Source: Streptomyces sp. B93 (GTDB lineage: Bacteria > Actinomycetota > Actinomycetes > Streptomycetales > Streptomycetaceae). From it: 64,000 bases of DNA. Each line of letters opens with the position of its first letter. Within the stretch, counting starts at the first letter, position 1. Location: assembly GCF_018070565.1 (NCBI RefSeq), contig NZ_JAGPXL010000038.1, forward strand, positions 1 to 64,000, in the 5' to 3' direction. Below are positions 8,893 to 17,764 of this stretch, piece by piece. Below the pieces are notes generated by a model. The model was not told the origin of the DNA. It saw only the letters and a program-made list of their open reading frames with translations, and ran no database searches. A program made the position numbers and the translations under genes.

Positions 8893-8920
8893 TTGACGCC
8901 CTCCCCGCACCCACATAACT
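8893..8920 (+). promoter_or_regulatory. Promoter candidate for the alpha-xyloside operon
   Basis: TTGACG (8893-8898) stands 16 bases before ATAACT (8915-8920), a fair match to a housekeeping promoter. A second TTGACGCCC lies at 8878-8886, giving a short direct repeat. The palindromic operator begins six bases downstream of the -10, where a bound repressor would cover the transcription start. Confidence 0.5.
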
Positions 8921-8925
8921 TCGCC

Positions 8926-8943
8926 CGTCGAAGCGCTTCGACG
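8926..8943. promoter_or_regulatory. LacI-family operator, perfect 18-bp palindrome
   Basis: CGTCGAAGCGCTTCGACG is a perfect palindrome with the central CG expected of LacI/GalR operators. It sits just downstream of the promoter candidate and 88 bp before the binding-protein start. The last gene of the operon (14392-15399) encodes a LacI-family protein, so autoregulated repression of the operon is the simplest reading. Confidence 0.75.
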
Positions 8944-9031
8944 CTTCGGGCGCCACGCATCGAACCCCGTTCGACAGCCGGGTGTGACGCCTGACCCACC
9001 CATCCGACTCCGGCTCCCCGGGAGGCGCGGG

Positions 9032-10327
9032 ATGTTGAGAACACGAAGGCGTGCGGCGGCGACGGCGGTGATCCTTGCCGGATCACTGCTGCTGACCTCC
9101 TGCGGAGGCTCGGAGGACGGCGGCGGCTCCGACGGCCAGACGCTCCGTCTCTGGCACTACGAGGCCCCGAACAGCGCCATGGGCGTCGCCTGGACGGAGG
9201 CGATCAAGGAGTTCGAGGCGAAGCACCCGGGCGTGAAGGTGAAGTTCGAGGAGAAGAGCTTCGAGCAGATCCAGAAGACCGCGCCCATGGTGCTGAACTC
9301 CTCCGACGCGCCCGACCTCATGGAGTACAACAAGGGCAACGCGACCGCGGGCCTGCTCTCCAAGCAGGGCCTGCTCACCGACCTCAGCGCGGAGGCCGAG
9401 AAGCGCGGCTGGGACGACAAGCTGAGCGAGGGCGTCCGCACGACCAGCGTGTACGACGAGAACGGCGTGATGGGCTCCGGCAACTGGTACGGGGTCCCCA
9501 ACTACGCCGAGTACACGATGGTCTTCTACAACAAGGACCTGTTCGAGAAGTACGGCATCGCCGAGCCCACCACCTTCGGTGAACTCACCGCCGCGATGGA
9601 CGCGTTCGTCGACGAGGGCATCACCCCGCTCGCCAACGCGGGCGCCGAGTACATCGCCCACCAGTACCTCTACCAGCTCGCCCTCTCCAAGGCGGACCGC
9701 TCCTGGGTCGACGCCTACGAGCTGTACCAGGGCGAGACCGACTTCCACGACGCGGCCTGGACGTACGCCGCCGAGACCTTCGCCGACTGGGTCGACAAGG
9801 GCTACATCGCCAAGACGTCCAGCGGTGCGAAGGCGGAGGCGGCCGGGGTCTCCTTCCTCCAGGGCAACGCGCCGATCCTGTTCTCCGGCTCCTGGTGGTA
9901 CGGCCGCTTCCAGGACGAGGCGGGCTTCGACTGGGGCACCTTCCTGTGGCCCGGCTCCGACCTCACCCTCGGCTCGGGCGGCAACCTGTGGGTGGTCCCG
10001 AAGAACGCGCCGAACAAGGAACTCGCCTACGACTTCATCGACATCACGCTCACCAAGCGCATCCAGAACCTCCTCGGCAACAACGGCGGCGTGCCCGTCG
10101 CGGCCGACGCGGACGCGATCACCGACCCGCAGTCGAAGAAGCTGATCGAGGACTTCAACACCCTCTCCGGCCGCGACGGACTCGCCTTCTACCCGGACTG
10201 GCCGGTCACCGGCTTCTACGACGTCCTGGTCTCCGAGACCCAGAAGCTGATCACCGGCAGCGCGTCGACGGACGAGTACCTGGACGCCCTGCAGGACGCG
10301 TACGACAAGGGCGTACCGAAGCGATGA
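9032..10327 (+). CDS. Sugar ABC transporter substrate-binding lipoprotein
   Basis: A 431-residue family 1 extracellular solute-binding lipoprotein. The basic n-region MLRTRRR, hydrophobic core and lipobox LLTSC place the lipidated Cys at residue 24. The body shows family motifs: LRLWHYEAP, AIKEFEAKHPGVKV, and the conserved Y-N-K region around YTMVFYNKDLFEKYGI. I chose the ATG at 9032 because GGAGG lies six bases upstream and it gives a normal signal peptide; the upstream GTG at 8984 would not. The stop overlaps the first permease start (ATGA). It probably binds an alpha-xylosylated sugar, judged by the downstream xylosidase. Confidence 0.92.
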   Translation: MLRTRRRAAATAVILAGSLLLTSCGGSEDGGGSDGQTLRLWHYEAPNSAMGVAWTEAIKEFEAKHPGVKVKFEEKSFEQIQKTAPMVLNSSDAPDLMEYNKGNATAGLLSKQGLLTDLSAEAEKRGWDDKLSEGVRTTSVYDENGVMGSGNWYGVPNYAEYTMVFYNKDLFEKYGIAEPTTFGELTAAMDAFVDEGITPLANAGAEYIAHQYLYQLALSKADRSWVDAYELYQGETDFHDAAWTYAAETFADWVDKGYIAKTSSGAKAEAAGVSFLQGNAPILFSGSWWYGRFQDEAGFDWGTFLWPGSDLTLGSGGNLWVVPKNAPNKELAYDFIDITLTKRIQNLLGNNGGVPVAADADAITDPQSKKLIEDFNTLSGRDGLAFYPDWPVTGFYDVLVSETQKLITGSASTDEYLDALQDAYDKGVPKR

Positions 10328-11295
10328 CGGTCACCGTCGAGAAGCGGCGGGCGGCGCCCCACCGGCAGGCCGGCAGGGCCCGCCCCCGCCCCCGGGACTC
10401 CTACGCCCTGTTCCTGCTCCCCGGCGCCCTCGCCTTCCTCGCCGTGATCGTGCTGCCGTTCCTGATGAACACGGGCGTCAGCTTCACCGACTGGCAGGGC
10501 GTGGGCGCCCCCGGCGCCGACGACTTCACCGGCCTGGAGAACTACCGGGAGCTGCTGGACGACAGCGAGTTCTGGGCGTCGTTCCGGCACAGCCTCTTCA
10601 TGGTGCTGGCGATGGCGGCCGTACCGACCCTGCTGGGTCTGGTGCTGGCGGCGGCGCTGTTCGACTACGTCGGCAAGCACTTCGGCACGAAGACGGTCGC
10701 GGTGCTGCGGGCCTGCTTCTACCTCCCGCAGGTGCTGCCGATCGCGGTCGCGGGCATCGTGTGGAGCTGGATCCTGGCGCCCGAGAACGGCTCACTCAAC
10801 GAGCTGCTGAAGGCGGTCGGCCTCGGCTCCTGGCAGCAGGACTGGCTGGGCGATCCGGATCTCGCGCTGTACACCGTGATGGGCGTCCTGGTGTGGGTGC
10901 AGCTCGGCTTCCCGCTGGTCGTCTTCATGGCGGGCCTCCAGCGCGTCGACCCGCAGCTGTACGAGGCGGCCGAGCTGGACGGGGCGGGCTGGTGGCGCCG
11001 TTTCTGGCACATCACGCTGCCGCAGATCCGGCCGGAGACGTATGTCGTGCTGACGTGGTGCACGATCGCCGCCCTGAAGGTGTTCGGCGCGGTGTACGTG
11101 CTGACGAAGGGCGGGCCCGGCGGCGCCACGAACGTGCCGTCGTACTTCTCCTTCACCACGTTCTTCGAGAAGACCCAGGTCGGCTACGGCGCGGCGATCT
11201 CGACGGTGCTGACCGTCGTCATCCTCGCCCTGTCGCTGGTCGGGCTGAAGCTCCAGACCCGCGCGGAGGACGCCGAGATGGGGAGCAGAACATGA
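10324..11295 (+). CDS. Sugar ABC transporter permease (MalF-type)
   Basis: A 323-residue inner-membrane permease with six predicted helices after a basic cytoplasmic N-terminus. The EAA loop, YEAAELDGAGWWRRFWHITLPQI, docks the ATPase. It overlaps the binding-protein stop and the second permease start by ATGA junctions, so the three transporter genes are translated as a coupled set. No ATPase gene lies in the operon; other streptomycetes use the shared MsiK ATPase for such importers, which I infer here. Confidence 0.93.
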   Translation: MTVTVEKRRAAPHRQAGRARPRPRDSYALFLLPGALAFLAVIVLPFLMNTGVSFTDWQGVGAPGADDFTGLENYRELLDDSEFWASFRHSLFMVLAMAAVPTLLGLVLAAALFDYVGKHFGTKTVAVLRACFYLPQVLPIAVAGIVWSWILAPENGSLNELLKAVGLGSWQQDWLGDPDLALYTVMGVLVWVQLGFPLVVFMAGLQRVDPQLYEAAELDGAGWWRRFWHITLPQIRPETYVVLTWCTIAALKVFGAVYVLTKGGPGGATNVPSYFSFTTFFEKTQVGYGAAISTVLTVVILALSLVGLKLQTRAEDAEMGSRT

Positions 11296-12116
11296 CCCGG
11301 GCCCTGCGCCGCTACCCGGTGCTGGTCGCGCTGGCCATCGCCGCCCTCTTCATGATCGTGCCGTTCCTGATCGTCGCCGTGAACGCGGCGAAGTCACCGG
11401 CCGAGTACTCCCAGAACGGCCCGCTCAGCCTCCCCGAGGGCCTGTACCTCGACGGCCTGAAGGACTTCTGGGAGCGCGTCGACTACGGCCAGAAGCTGTT
11501 CAACTCCGTGCTGATCAGCGGCTCGGTGGCGGTCCTCGCCGCGGTGATCTCCGTCCTGAACGCGTACGCCATCGGCATCGGCCGGGTGAAGGGGCGGGCC
11601 TGGGTGCTGGCGTTCTTCGTGCTGGCCAACATGCTGCCGCAGGAGGCGCTGGTCTACCCGGTGTACTACCTCAGCAAGGAAGTCGGCCTGTACGACACCA
11701 GGCTGAGCGTGATCATCGTGTTCACGGTGATCCAGGCGGCCTTCGGGACGTATCTGCTGGCCTCCGTGCTCGGCCAGTTCCCGCGGGAGGTCATCGAGGC
11801 GGCCCGCATCGACGGGGCGAACAAGTGGCAGGTGCTGTGGCGGATCGTCGTCCCGGTCAGCCGCCCGACCCTCGGTGTGCTGCTGGTGTTCTTCTTCATC
11901 TGGACGTGGAACGAGTTCCTGCTGCCGCTGGTGATGCTGATCTCCAACGACAACCAGACGGTGTCGGTGGCCCTCGGTGTCCTCCAGGGCCAGCGTCTGA
12001 TGGACGCCACCATGACCAACGCCGCCGCCCTGCTCGGCGTGCTCCCCGCGCTCGTCTTCTTCCTCGTCTTCCAGCGGACCCTCACCCGTGGCATCGCCGT
12101 GGGCGCGGTCAAATAA
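11292..12116 (+). CDS. Sugar ABC transporter permease (MalG-type)
   Basis: A 274-residue permease with six predicted helices and an EAA loop EVIEAARIDGANKWQVLWRI. The short N-terminus and the C-terminal FQRTLTRGIAVGAVK are typical of the MalG/carbohydrate uptake-1 class. It overlaps the MalF-type gene by four bases and is followed after 26 bp by the GH31 gene. Confidence 0.93.
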   Translation: MTRALRRYPVLVALAIAALFMIVPFLIVAVNAAKSPAEYSQNGPLSLPEGLYLDGLKDFWERVDYGQKLFNSVLISGSVAVLAAVISVLNAYAIGIGRVKGRAWVLAFFVLANMLPQEALVYPVYYLSKEVGLYDTRLSVIIVFTVIQAAFGTYLLASVLGQFPREVIEAARIDGANKWQVLWRIVVPVSRPTLGVLLVFFFIWTWNEFLLPLVMLISNDNQTVSVALGVLQGQRLMDATMTNAAALLGVLPALVFFLVFQRTLTRGIAVGAVK

Positions 12117-12142
12117 CGGTCAAGTGAAGGGGGACCCCCCAC

Positions 12143-14392
12143 GTGAAGTTCACCGACGGCTACTGGCTGCTCCGCGACGGTGTCACCGCGGCCCATCCGG
12201 TCGAGGTACTCGATGTCGCGGACCGGGACGGCGCGCTGGAGGTCCACGCGCCGACCCAGCCCATCCGCCACCGCGGCGACCTGCTGAAGGGACCGGTCGT
12301 GACGATCACCGCGCACGCCCCGATGCCCGACGTCATCGGCGTCACCGTCACCCACTTCGAGGGCGAGCAGTCGCGCGGCCCCGAGTTCGACCTGAGCCGC
12401 ACCGACTTCACGCCCCAGCTGTCGTACGACGACGAGCACGCCACCCTCACCTCCGGCGACCTGTCGGTGCGGATCTCCCGCGGCGGGCCCTGGCACGTCG
12501 ACTTCCTCGCCGGCGGCCGCACCCTCACCACCAGCGGCCCCAAGGGCATCGGCATCATGCGGGACGCGAGCGGCGCCCACTACCTGCGCGAGCAGCTGGG
12601 CCTGGGCGTCGGCACCTCCGTGTACGGCCTCGGGGAACGCTTCGGCCCGCTGGTGAAGAACGGGCAGGTCGTCGACATCTGGAACGCCGACGGCGGCACC
12701 GCCACCGAACAGGCGTACAAGAACGTGCCGTTCTATCTGACGGACGCGGGCTACGGCGTCTTCGTCGACCACCCGGGCAAGGTGTCCTTCGAGGTCGGCT
12801 CGGAGACGGTGTCCCGGGTGCAGTTCAGCGTGGAGGCGCAGGAGCTGACGTACTACGTCATCCACGGCCCGAGCCCGAAGGAGATCCTGCGCAAGTACAC
12901 CGCCCTGACCGGCCGTCCGGCGCTGCCGCCCGCCTGGTCGTTCGGGCTGTGGCTGTCGACGTCGTTCACCACGTCGTACGACGAGGAGACCGTCACCTCC
13001 TTCATCGAGGGCATGCGGGAGCGCGAACTGCCCCTCTCGGTGTTCCACTTCGACTGCTTCTGGATGCGGGAGTTCCACTGGTGCGACTTCCAGTGGGACC
13101 CGCGGGTCTTCCCCGACCCGGAGGGCATGCTGGCCCGGCTGAAGGAGCGTGGGCTGCACGTCTCGGTGTGGATCAACCCGTACATCGCCCAGCGCTCCCC
13201 CCTGTTCGCGGAGGGCAAGGCGCTCGGGCACCTGCTGAGGCGGCCGGACGGCGGTGTCTGGCAGTGGGACCTGTGGCAGCCGGGGATGGCGCTGGTGGAC
13301 TTCACCAGCCCGGCCGCCCGCGACTGGTACGCGGCCAAGCTGGAGGCGGTGCTCGCGCAGGGCGTGGACTGCTTCAAGACCGACTTCGGCGAGCGGGTGC
13401 CCACGGACGTGGTCTGGGCGGACGGCTCCGACCCGGAGCGGATGCACAACTACTACACCTACCTGTACAACCGCACCGTCTTCGAGGTGCTGCGCAAGCA
13501 CCGCGGGGAGGGCGAGGCGGTGGTGTTCGCCCGGTCGGCGACCGCCGGGAGCCAGAAGTTCCCGGTGCACTGGGGCGGCGACTGCGAGGCGACGTACGAG
13601 TCCATGGCGGAGTCGCTGCGCGGCGGACTCTCGCTCGGGCTCTCCGGGTTCGGCTACTGGAGCCATGACATCGGCGGCTTCGAGGGCACCCCGACGGCCG
13701 CCCTGTTCAAACGGTGGCTGGCCTTCGGGATGCTGTCCTCGCACAGCCGGCTGCACGGCAGCTCCTCCTACCGGGTGCCGTGGCTGTTCGACGAGGAGTC
13801 GGTGGACGTGCTGCGGCACTTCACCCGGCTGAAGCTGAGCCTGATGCCGTACCTGTACGAGGCCGCCCGCACCGCCCACGCCCAGGGCACGCCGATCATG
13901 CGGGCGATGGTCCTGGAGTTCCCGGACGACCCCGGGTGCGCGCACCTGGAACGGCAGTACATGCTCGGGTCGGACCTGCTGGTCGCGCCCGTCTTCAGCG
14001 ACGAGGGCGACGTCACCTACTACGTCCCCGAGGGCACCTGGACCCACTTCGTGACCGGGGAGACGGTGACCGGGCCGCGCTGGGTGCGTGAGCGGCACGG
14101 GTTCGACAGCGTGCCGCTGCTGGTGCGGCCGGGCGCGGTGATCCCGGTGGGCGCGGTGGCCGACCGGCCCGACTATCCGCACGCCGACGGGGTGACGCTG
14201 CGGGCGTACGGCCTTGAGCGGGGCGCCCAGGTGACGGTTCCCGTCGGTGACGTCACCTTCACCGTCGTACGCGAGGGCGACATGCTGCGGGCCTCGTGCA
14301 GTGATCCGGCGGCCCCGTGGGCGCTGGCCGCCGGGGAGCGGGAGGCGCGGGCCGCGGCCGGGACCGGGTTCCTCACCCTGGAGCTGGGCTGA
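12143..14392 (+). CDS. GH31 alpha-xylosidase
   Basis: A 749-residue intracellular glycoside hydrolase close in size to E. coli YicI. The nucleophile motif CFKTDFGERVP places Asp414 and the acid/base motif WGGDCEATY places Asp480. Both are two residues before YicI D416 and D482, and the KTDFGER context is that of alpha-xylosidases rather than alpha-glucosidases. No signal peptide is present, so it would act on oligosaccharides after import, releasing alpha-linked xylose from fragments such as those of xyloglucan. The GTG start follows a GAAGGGGG ribosome site. The stop shares its A with the start of the repressor gene (TGATG). Confidence 0.93.
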   Translation: MKFTDGYWLLRDGVTAAHPVEVLDVADRDGALEVHAPTQPIRHRGDLLKGPVVTITAHAPMPDVIGVTVTHFEGEQSRGPEFDLSRTDFTPQLSYDDEHATLTSGDLSVRISRGGPWHVDFLAGGRTLTTSGPKGIGIMRDASGAHYLREQLGLGVGTSVYGLGERFGPLVKNGQVVDIWNADGGTATEQAYKNVPFYLTDAGYGVFVDHPGKVSFEVGSETVSRVQFSVEAQELTYYVIHGPSPKEILRKYTALTGRPALPPAWSFGLWLSTSFTTSYDEETVTSFIEGMRERELPLSVFHFDCFWMREFHWCDFQWDPRVFPDPEGMLARLKERGLHVSVWINPYIAQRSPLFAEGKALGHLLRRPDGGVWQWDLWQPGMALVDFTSPAARDWYAAKLEAVLAQGVDCFKTDFGERVPTDVVWADGSDPERMHNYYTYLYNRTVFEVLRKHRGEGEAVVFARSATAGSQKFPVHWGGDCEATYESMAESLRGGLSLGLSGFGYWSHDIGGFEGTPTAALFKRWLAFGMLSSHSRLHGSSSYRVPWLFDEESVDVLRHFTRLKLSLMPYLYEAARTAHAQGTPIMRAMVLEFPDDPGCAHLERQYMLGSDLLVAPVFSDEGDVTYYVPEGTWTHFVTGETVTGPRWVRERHGFDSVPLLVRPGAVIPVGAVADRPDYPHADGVTLRAYGLERGAQVTVPVGDVTFTVVREGDMLRASCSDPAAPWALAAGEREARAAAGTGFLTLELG

Positions 14393-15399
14393 TGGTGAAG
14401 ATCACGGATGTGGCCCGGCACGCCGGGGTCTCCCCCAGCACCGTGTCCTACGCGCTCAGCGGCAAGCGCCCGATCTCCGAGGAGACCCGGCGCCGCGTCG
14501 AGGACTCCATCCGCGCCCTCGGCTACCGCCCGCACGCCGGTGCCCGCGCCCTGGCCAGCAGCAAGTCGAACGTGCTGGCCCTGGTGGTGCCCTTACGCGC
14601 CGGTATCCACGTCCCGGTCGTGATGGAGTTCGCGGTGTCCGTGGTGACCACCGCCCGCGCCCACGACCACGACGTACTGCTGCTCACCCAGGAGGAGGGC
14701 GAGGACGGGCTGCGCCGGGTCGCGGACACGGCCCTCGTCGACGCCCTGATCCTGATGGACGTCCAGCTCGACGACCCCCGGCTGCCGCTGCTGCGCTCGC
14801 TGGAGCGGCCGTCGGTGATGATCGGCTTTCCGGCCGAGGCCGAGGGGCTGACCTGCATCGACCTCGACTTCAGGGCGGCCGGGGAGCTGTGCGTGGACCA
14901 TCTGGCGGCCCTCGGGCACCGGGTGGTGGGGCTGGTGGGGTCGCCGCCGGAGGTGTACGTGCGCGGGACGGCGTTCGCGCAGCGCGTGCTGCAGGGGTTC
15001 ACCGCGGCCGCCGACCGGCACCGGCTGTCGTCCGTCGTGCACCCCTGCGAGGCCTCGCCCGCCGCGGCCCGGGCCGCCGCCGAACGGCTGCTGCGTGAGC
15101 AGCCCGCGCTGACCGGTGTCGTCGTCCACAACGAGCCGGTCCTCGAACCGCTCATCGACACCTTCGAGCAGCTCGGTCTGCGGGTGCCCGGCGATCTGTC
15201 GGTGACCGCGATCTGCCCGCGCGAGCAGGCCGAGTCGGTGCGGGTGCCCGTCACCTCGGTCGCCCTGCCGTCCACGGAGATCGGTACGCGGGCGGTGGAG
15301 CTGCTGATGGGGAAGCTGGGCGGCGAGCCCGTCGACGAGGCGACGCTGCTCCCGGCCCGGCTGACGGTGCGGGCGAGCACGGCACCGCGCACGGCCTGA
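14392..15399 (+). CDS. LacI-family transcriptional repressor
   Basis: A 335-residue regulator. The N-terminal helix-turn-helix reads VKITDVARHAGVSPSTVSYALSG, with hinge helix ARALASSKSNVLALVVP, followed by a periplasmic-binding-protein-like ligand domain. It starts at the A of the GH31 stop codon. It is therefore part of the operon it probably represses through the palindrome at 8926-8943, with the transported sugar or its product as likely inducer. A terminator follows at 15419. Confidence 0.92.
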   Translation: MVKITDVARHAGVSPSTVSYALSGKRPISEETRRRVEDSIRALGYRPHAGARALASSKSNVLALVVPLRAGIHVPVVMEFAVSVVTTARAHDHDVLLLTQEEGEDGLRRVADTALVDALILMDVQLDDPRLPLLRSLERPSVMIGFPAEAEGLTCIDLDFRAAGELCVDHLAALGHRVVGLVGSPPEVYVRGTAFAQRVLQGFTAAADRHRLSSVVHPCEASPAAARAAAERLLREQPALTGVVVHNEPVLEPLIDTFEQLGLRVPGDLSVTAICPREQAESVRVPVTSVALPSTEIGTRAVELLMGKLGGEPVDEATLLPARLTVRASTAPRTA

Positions 15400-15418
15400 C
15401 ACCGGGTTCCGGGAACAC

Positions 15419-15461
15419 GACGAGGGCCCGGTGGCTGGCTGGCAGCCTCCGGGCCCTCGTC
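15419..15461. terminator. Bidirectional terminator between lacI-type gene and ssrA
   Basis: Arms 15419-15431 and 15449-15461 pair perfectly (GACGAGGGCCCGG) around a 17-base loop. Convergent transcription ends on both sides. There is no U-run, as is usual in streptomycetes. Confidence 0.8.
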
Positions 15462-15473
15462 ACATGGAGATAG

Positions 15474-15870
15474 TGGAGATGGCGGGAATCGAACCCGCGT
15501 CCAACGGTGCGGAACCAGGGCTTCTCCGTGTGCAGTCCGCTGCGCTTTTCTCGGCCCCGGAGATCACGCGGACAAGTCTCCGACGGGCTCAGTCACTGTT
15601 TGGTTTCCCTCTACACCCCGTGACCGGGTTTAGAGGTTTAGTCCCCTAGTCGATGCCAGGATCCGGGTCGGGAACATCCCCGGGCTGACACTCCCTTTAG
15701 TAGGAGGCTCGCTCGCGCTGCCTATCAGGCAGCGAGGGCGAAGGCCTGCTGGGAGGAATCGCGCTTGGTGTTGGCGATTATTTTTTTCGGCCTGTGGTTT
15801 ACGAGATCATGGCCGCTTCCTCGACACGCTTCCCCTGCTTCGACAGCCGCTGTCGAAACCGATCATCCCC
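15474..15870 (-). ncRNA. ssrA: tmRNA (transfer-messenger RNA)
   Basis: The RNA begins GGGGATGATCGG and ends with a TPsiC arm (GGTTCGATTCC) and ATCTCC, which pairs with the 5' GGGGAT to form the acceptor stem. CCA is not encoded after the discriminator A at 15474. The reading frame inside encodes the tag ANTKRDSSQQAFALAA followed by TGA, ending in the ALAA degron recognised by ClpP-linked proteases. It rescues ribosomes stalled on broken mRNAs, acting with SmpB, whose gene lies just upstream on the same strand. Confidence 0.97.
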
Positions 15871-15970
15871 ATGTTGATTTTTCAATCTGCGACCCGCTGT
15901 GAGGCCGGGTGCCATCGTACGTGAACAACGCGGGCGGATGCCAGCGTATTCCCGGCGCCCCGGCCGGGGC

Positions 15971-16450
15971 TCAGGCCCGCTGCTTGCGGCGCACCGCGGA
16001 CATCGCCCGCTCCGCCTCACGGCGGTCCTGCTTCTCGCGGAGTGTCTGCCGCTTGTCGTACTCCTTCTTGCCCTTCGCCAGGGCGATCTCGACCTTCGCG
16101 CGGCCGTCCTTGAAGTACAGGGCGAGCGGCACGATGGTGTGCCCCGTCTCCTGGGACTTGGACTCCAGCTTCTCGATCTCCGCGCGGTGCAGCAGCAGCT
16201 TCCGCTTGCGGCGGGCGCTGTGGTTGGTCCAGGTGCCCTGGCTGTACTCGGGCACGTGCACGTTGTGCAGCCAGGCCTCGTGCCCGTCGAGCTGCACGAA
16301 CCCGTCCGCGAGCGAGGCCCGTCCCTGGCGCAGCGACTTCACCTCGGTGCCGGTGAGGACCATGCCGGCCTCGTAGGTGTCGATGATGAGGTAGTCGTGC
16401 CGCGCCTTCTTGTTCTGCGCGATCAGCTTGCGCCCTTTTTCCTTAGCCAT
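15971..16450 (-). CDS. smpB: SsrA-binding protein SmpB
   Basis: A 159-residue RNA-binding protein with the SmpB beta-barrel signatures [13 protein letters not shown] and [12 protein letters not shown], followed by the basic C-terminal tail [20 protein letters not shown] that enters the empty mRNA channel of the stalled ribosome. Length matches the family. It is encoded 100 bp before ssrA on the same strand, a frequent arrangement, and 56 bp after the S41 peptidase gene. Confidence 0.97.
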   Translation of the reverse strand: MAKEKGRKLIAQNKKARHDYLIIDTYEAGMVLTGTEVKSLRQGRASLADGFVQLDGHEAWLHNVHVPEYSQGTWTNHSARRKRKLLLHRAEIEKLESKSQETGHTIVPLALYFKDGRAKVEIALAKGKKEYDKRQTLREKQDRREAERAMSAVRRKQRA

Positions 16451-16506
16451 AGTCAGGCCATTTTCGCACCATGGAGGGGGTGCGCGGGAAGCCGTTTACG
16501 CGCGGG

Positions 16507-17697
16507 TCACCCGGGGTCCTGCTGACCGAGGCCGCCCAGCACCGTCTCCGCCCGGCTGAGGGCCTCCCGCCCCGCCTCCAGGTCGGGGGTGATGCCCTCG
16601 CCGTCGACGCCGCGCCCGGCCGGGGTGCGGTAGTGGCCGACGGTCAGCTCGGCGACCGAGCCGTCGGGCAGCTGGCGGGGCATCTGCACGGAACCCTTGC
16701 CGAAGGTGCGCGAGCCCACGACCACCGCCCGGCCCCGGTCCTGGAGGGCACCGGTGAGCAGCTCGGCCGCGCTCATCGTGCCCCCGTCGACGAGCGTGAC
16801 CAGGGGCCTGGTGGTGTCGCCGTCGGGTTCGGCGTGCAGGGCCTGCTGCTCGCCCTCGACGTCGTAGGTGGCGACCAGGCCGCCGTCGAGGAAGGCGGAG
16901 GCGGCGGTGACGGCCTCGGTGACCAGACCGCCGGGGTTGCCGCGCAGGTCGAGGATGACGCCGTCGTCGGAGGGCGCCTGCCGCACGGCGGCGCGTACGG
17001 CGTCGCCGGAGCCCTTGGTGAAGGCGGCGACCTTGATCACGGTGGCGCCGTCGGCGAGCCGCCGTACGGTGACCGAGTCGGTGGAGAGCCGGGCGCGGCG
17101 CAGGGTGAGGCTCCACGCACGCGTGCCGCGTTCCACGCCGAGCCGGACGGTGGACCCGGCGGAGGCGTCCGGGGCGTCGGCGTCCCCTGCGTCGCCGCGC
17201 AGCAGGGCGACGACCTCGGTGACCGGCAGCCCGTCGACGCTGCGTCCGTCGATGCTGCGCAGCCGGTCCCCGGCGCGGATGCCGGCGTCGGCGGCGGGCG
17301 ACCCGGAGCGCACCTCGGTCACCTCGACCCGGCCGGACCGCTCACGCCGCGCCCACAGGCCGACGCCGGTGTACTCGCCGTCCAGGGCGTCCTCGAACTC
17401 CTCGTACTCGCCCTTGGAGTAGACGGCGCCCCAGCGGTCCCCGCTGCGGCTGACGGCGCGCTGGGCGGCCTCCACGGGGGACTGCCCGGACTCCATGGCC
17501 TCGGCGGCGGCCCGCGCCACCTCGTCGGGGCGGCTGGCGGCGGCCGCCGTACGCGCGGCGTCGGGTTCCCGCTCGCCGTCGGAGCCGGGCAGCGAGCCGG
17601 TCGCGGCACCGGCCACCAGGACGCTCGCGAAGACCAATGTCAGGGCGGCCCCGCGGCGGATGCGGCGGGGCGGACAGAACAGGTCGCGGCCTGACAT
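16507..17697 (-). CDS. S41 family carboxy-terminal processing peptidase
   Basis: A 396-residue secreted or membrane-tethered protease. A basic N-terminus and one hydrophobic segment (about 18-35) are followed by a PDZ domain (about 108-190, GVGLWARRE to RLRSIDGRSV) and the S41 catalytic domain. The Ser-Lys dyad is visible as GGTMSAAEL (Ser309) and TFGKGSVQ (Lys334), with the usual 25-residue spacing. RGNPGG forms part of the oxyanion region. It probably cleaves C-terminal tails of envelope proteins. It lies downstream of ftsEX with a terminator between. Confidence 0.93.
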   Translation of the reverse strand: MSGRDLFCPPRRIRRGAALTLVFASVLVAGAATGSLPGSDGEREPDAARTAAAASRPDEVARAAAEAMESGQSPVEAAQRAVSRSGDRWGAVYSKGEYEEFEDALDGEYTGVGLWARRERSGRVEVTEVRSGSPAADAGIRAGDRLRSIDGRSVDGLPVTEVVALLRGDAGDADAPDASAGSTVRLGVERGTRAWSLTLRRARLSTDSVTVRRLADGATVIKVAAFTKGSGDAVRAAVRQAPSDDGVILDLRGNPGGLVTEAVTAASAFLDGGLVATYDVEGEQQALHAEPDGDTTRPLVTLVDGGTMSAAELLTGALQDRGRAVVVGSRTFGKGSVQMPRQLPDGSVAELTVGHYRTPAGRGVDGEGITPDLEAGREALSRAETVLGGLGQQDPG

Positions 17698-17721
17698 GGC
17701 GGTGAGTCTAGGACAACGCGG

Positions 17722-17753
17722 AGGGCCGCACGGTCCGTTGACCGCACGGCCCT
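17722..17753 (-). terminator. Terminator after ftsX
   Basis: Fourteen-base arms (17722-17735 and 17740-17753) pair at 12 of 14 positions around a four-base loop. It lies just beyond the ftsX stop and before the S41 peptidase gene, so that gene probably has its own promoter. Confidence 0.7.
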
Positions 17754-17764
17754 GTTGGGGTACG

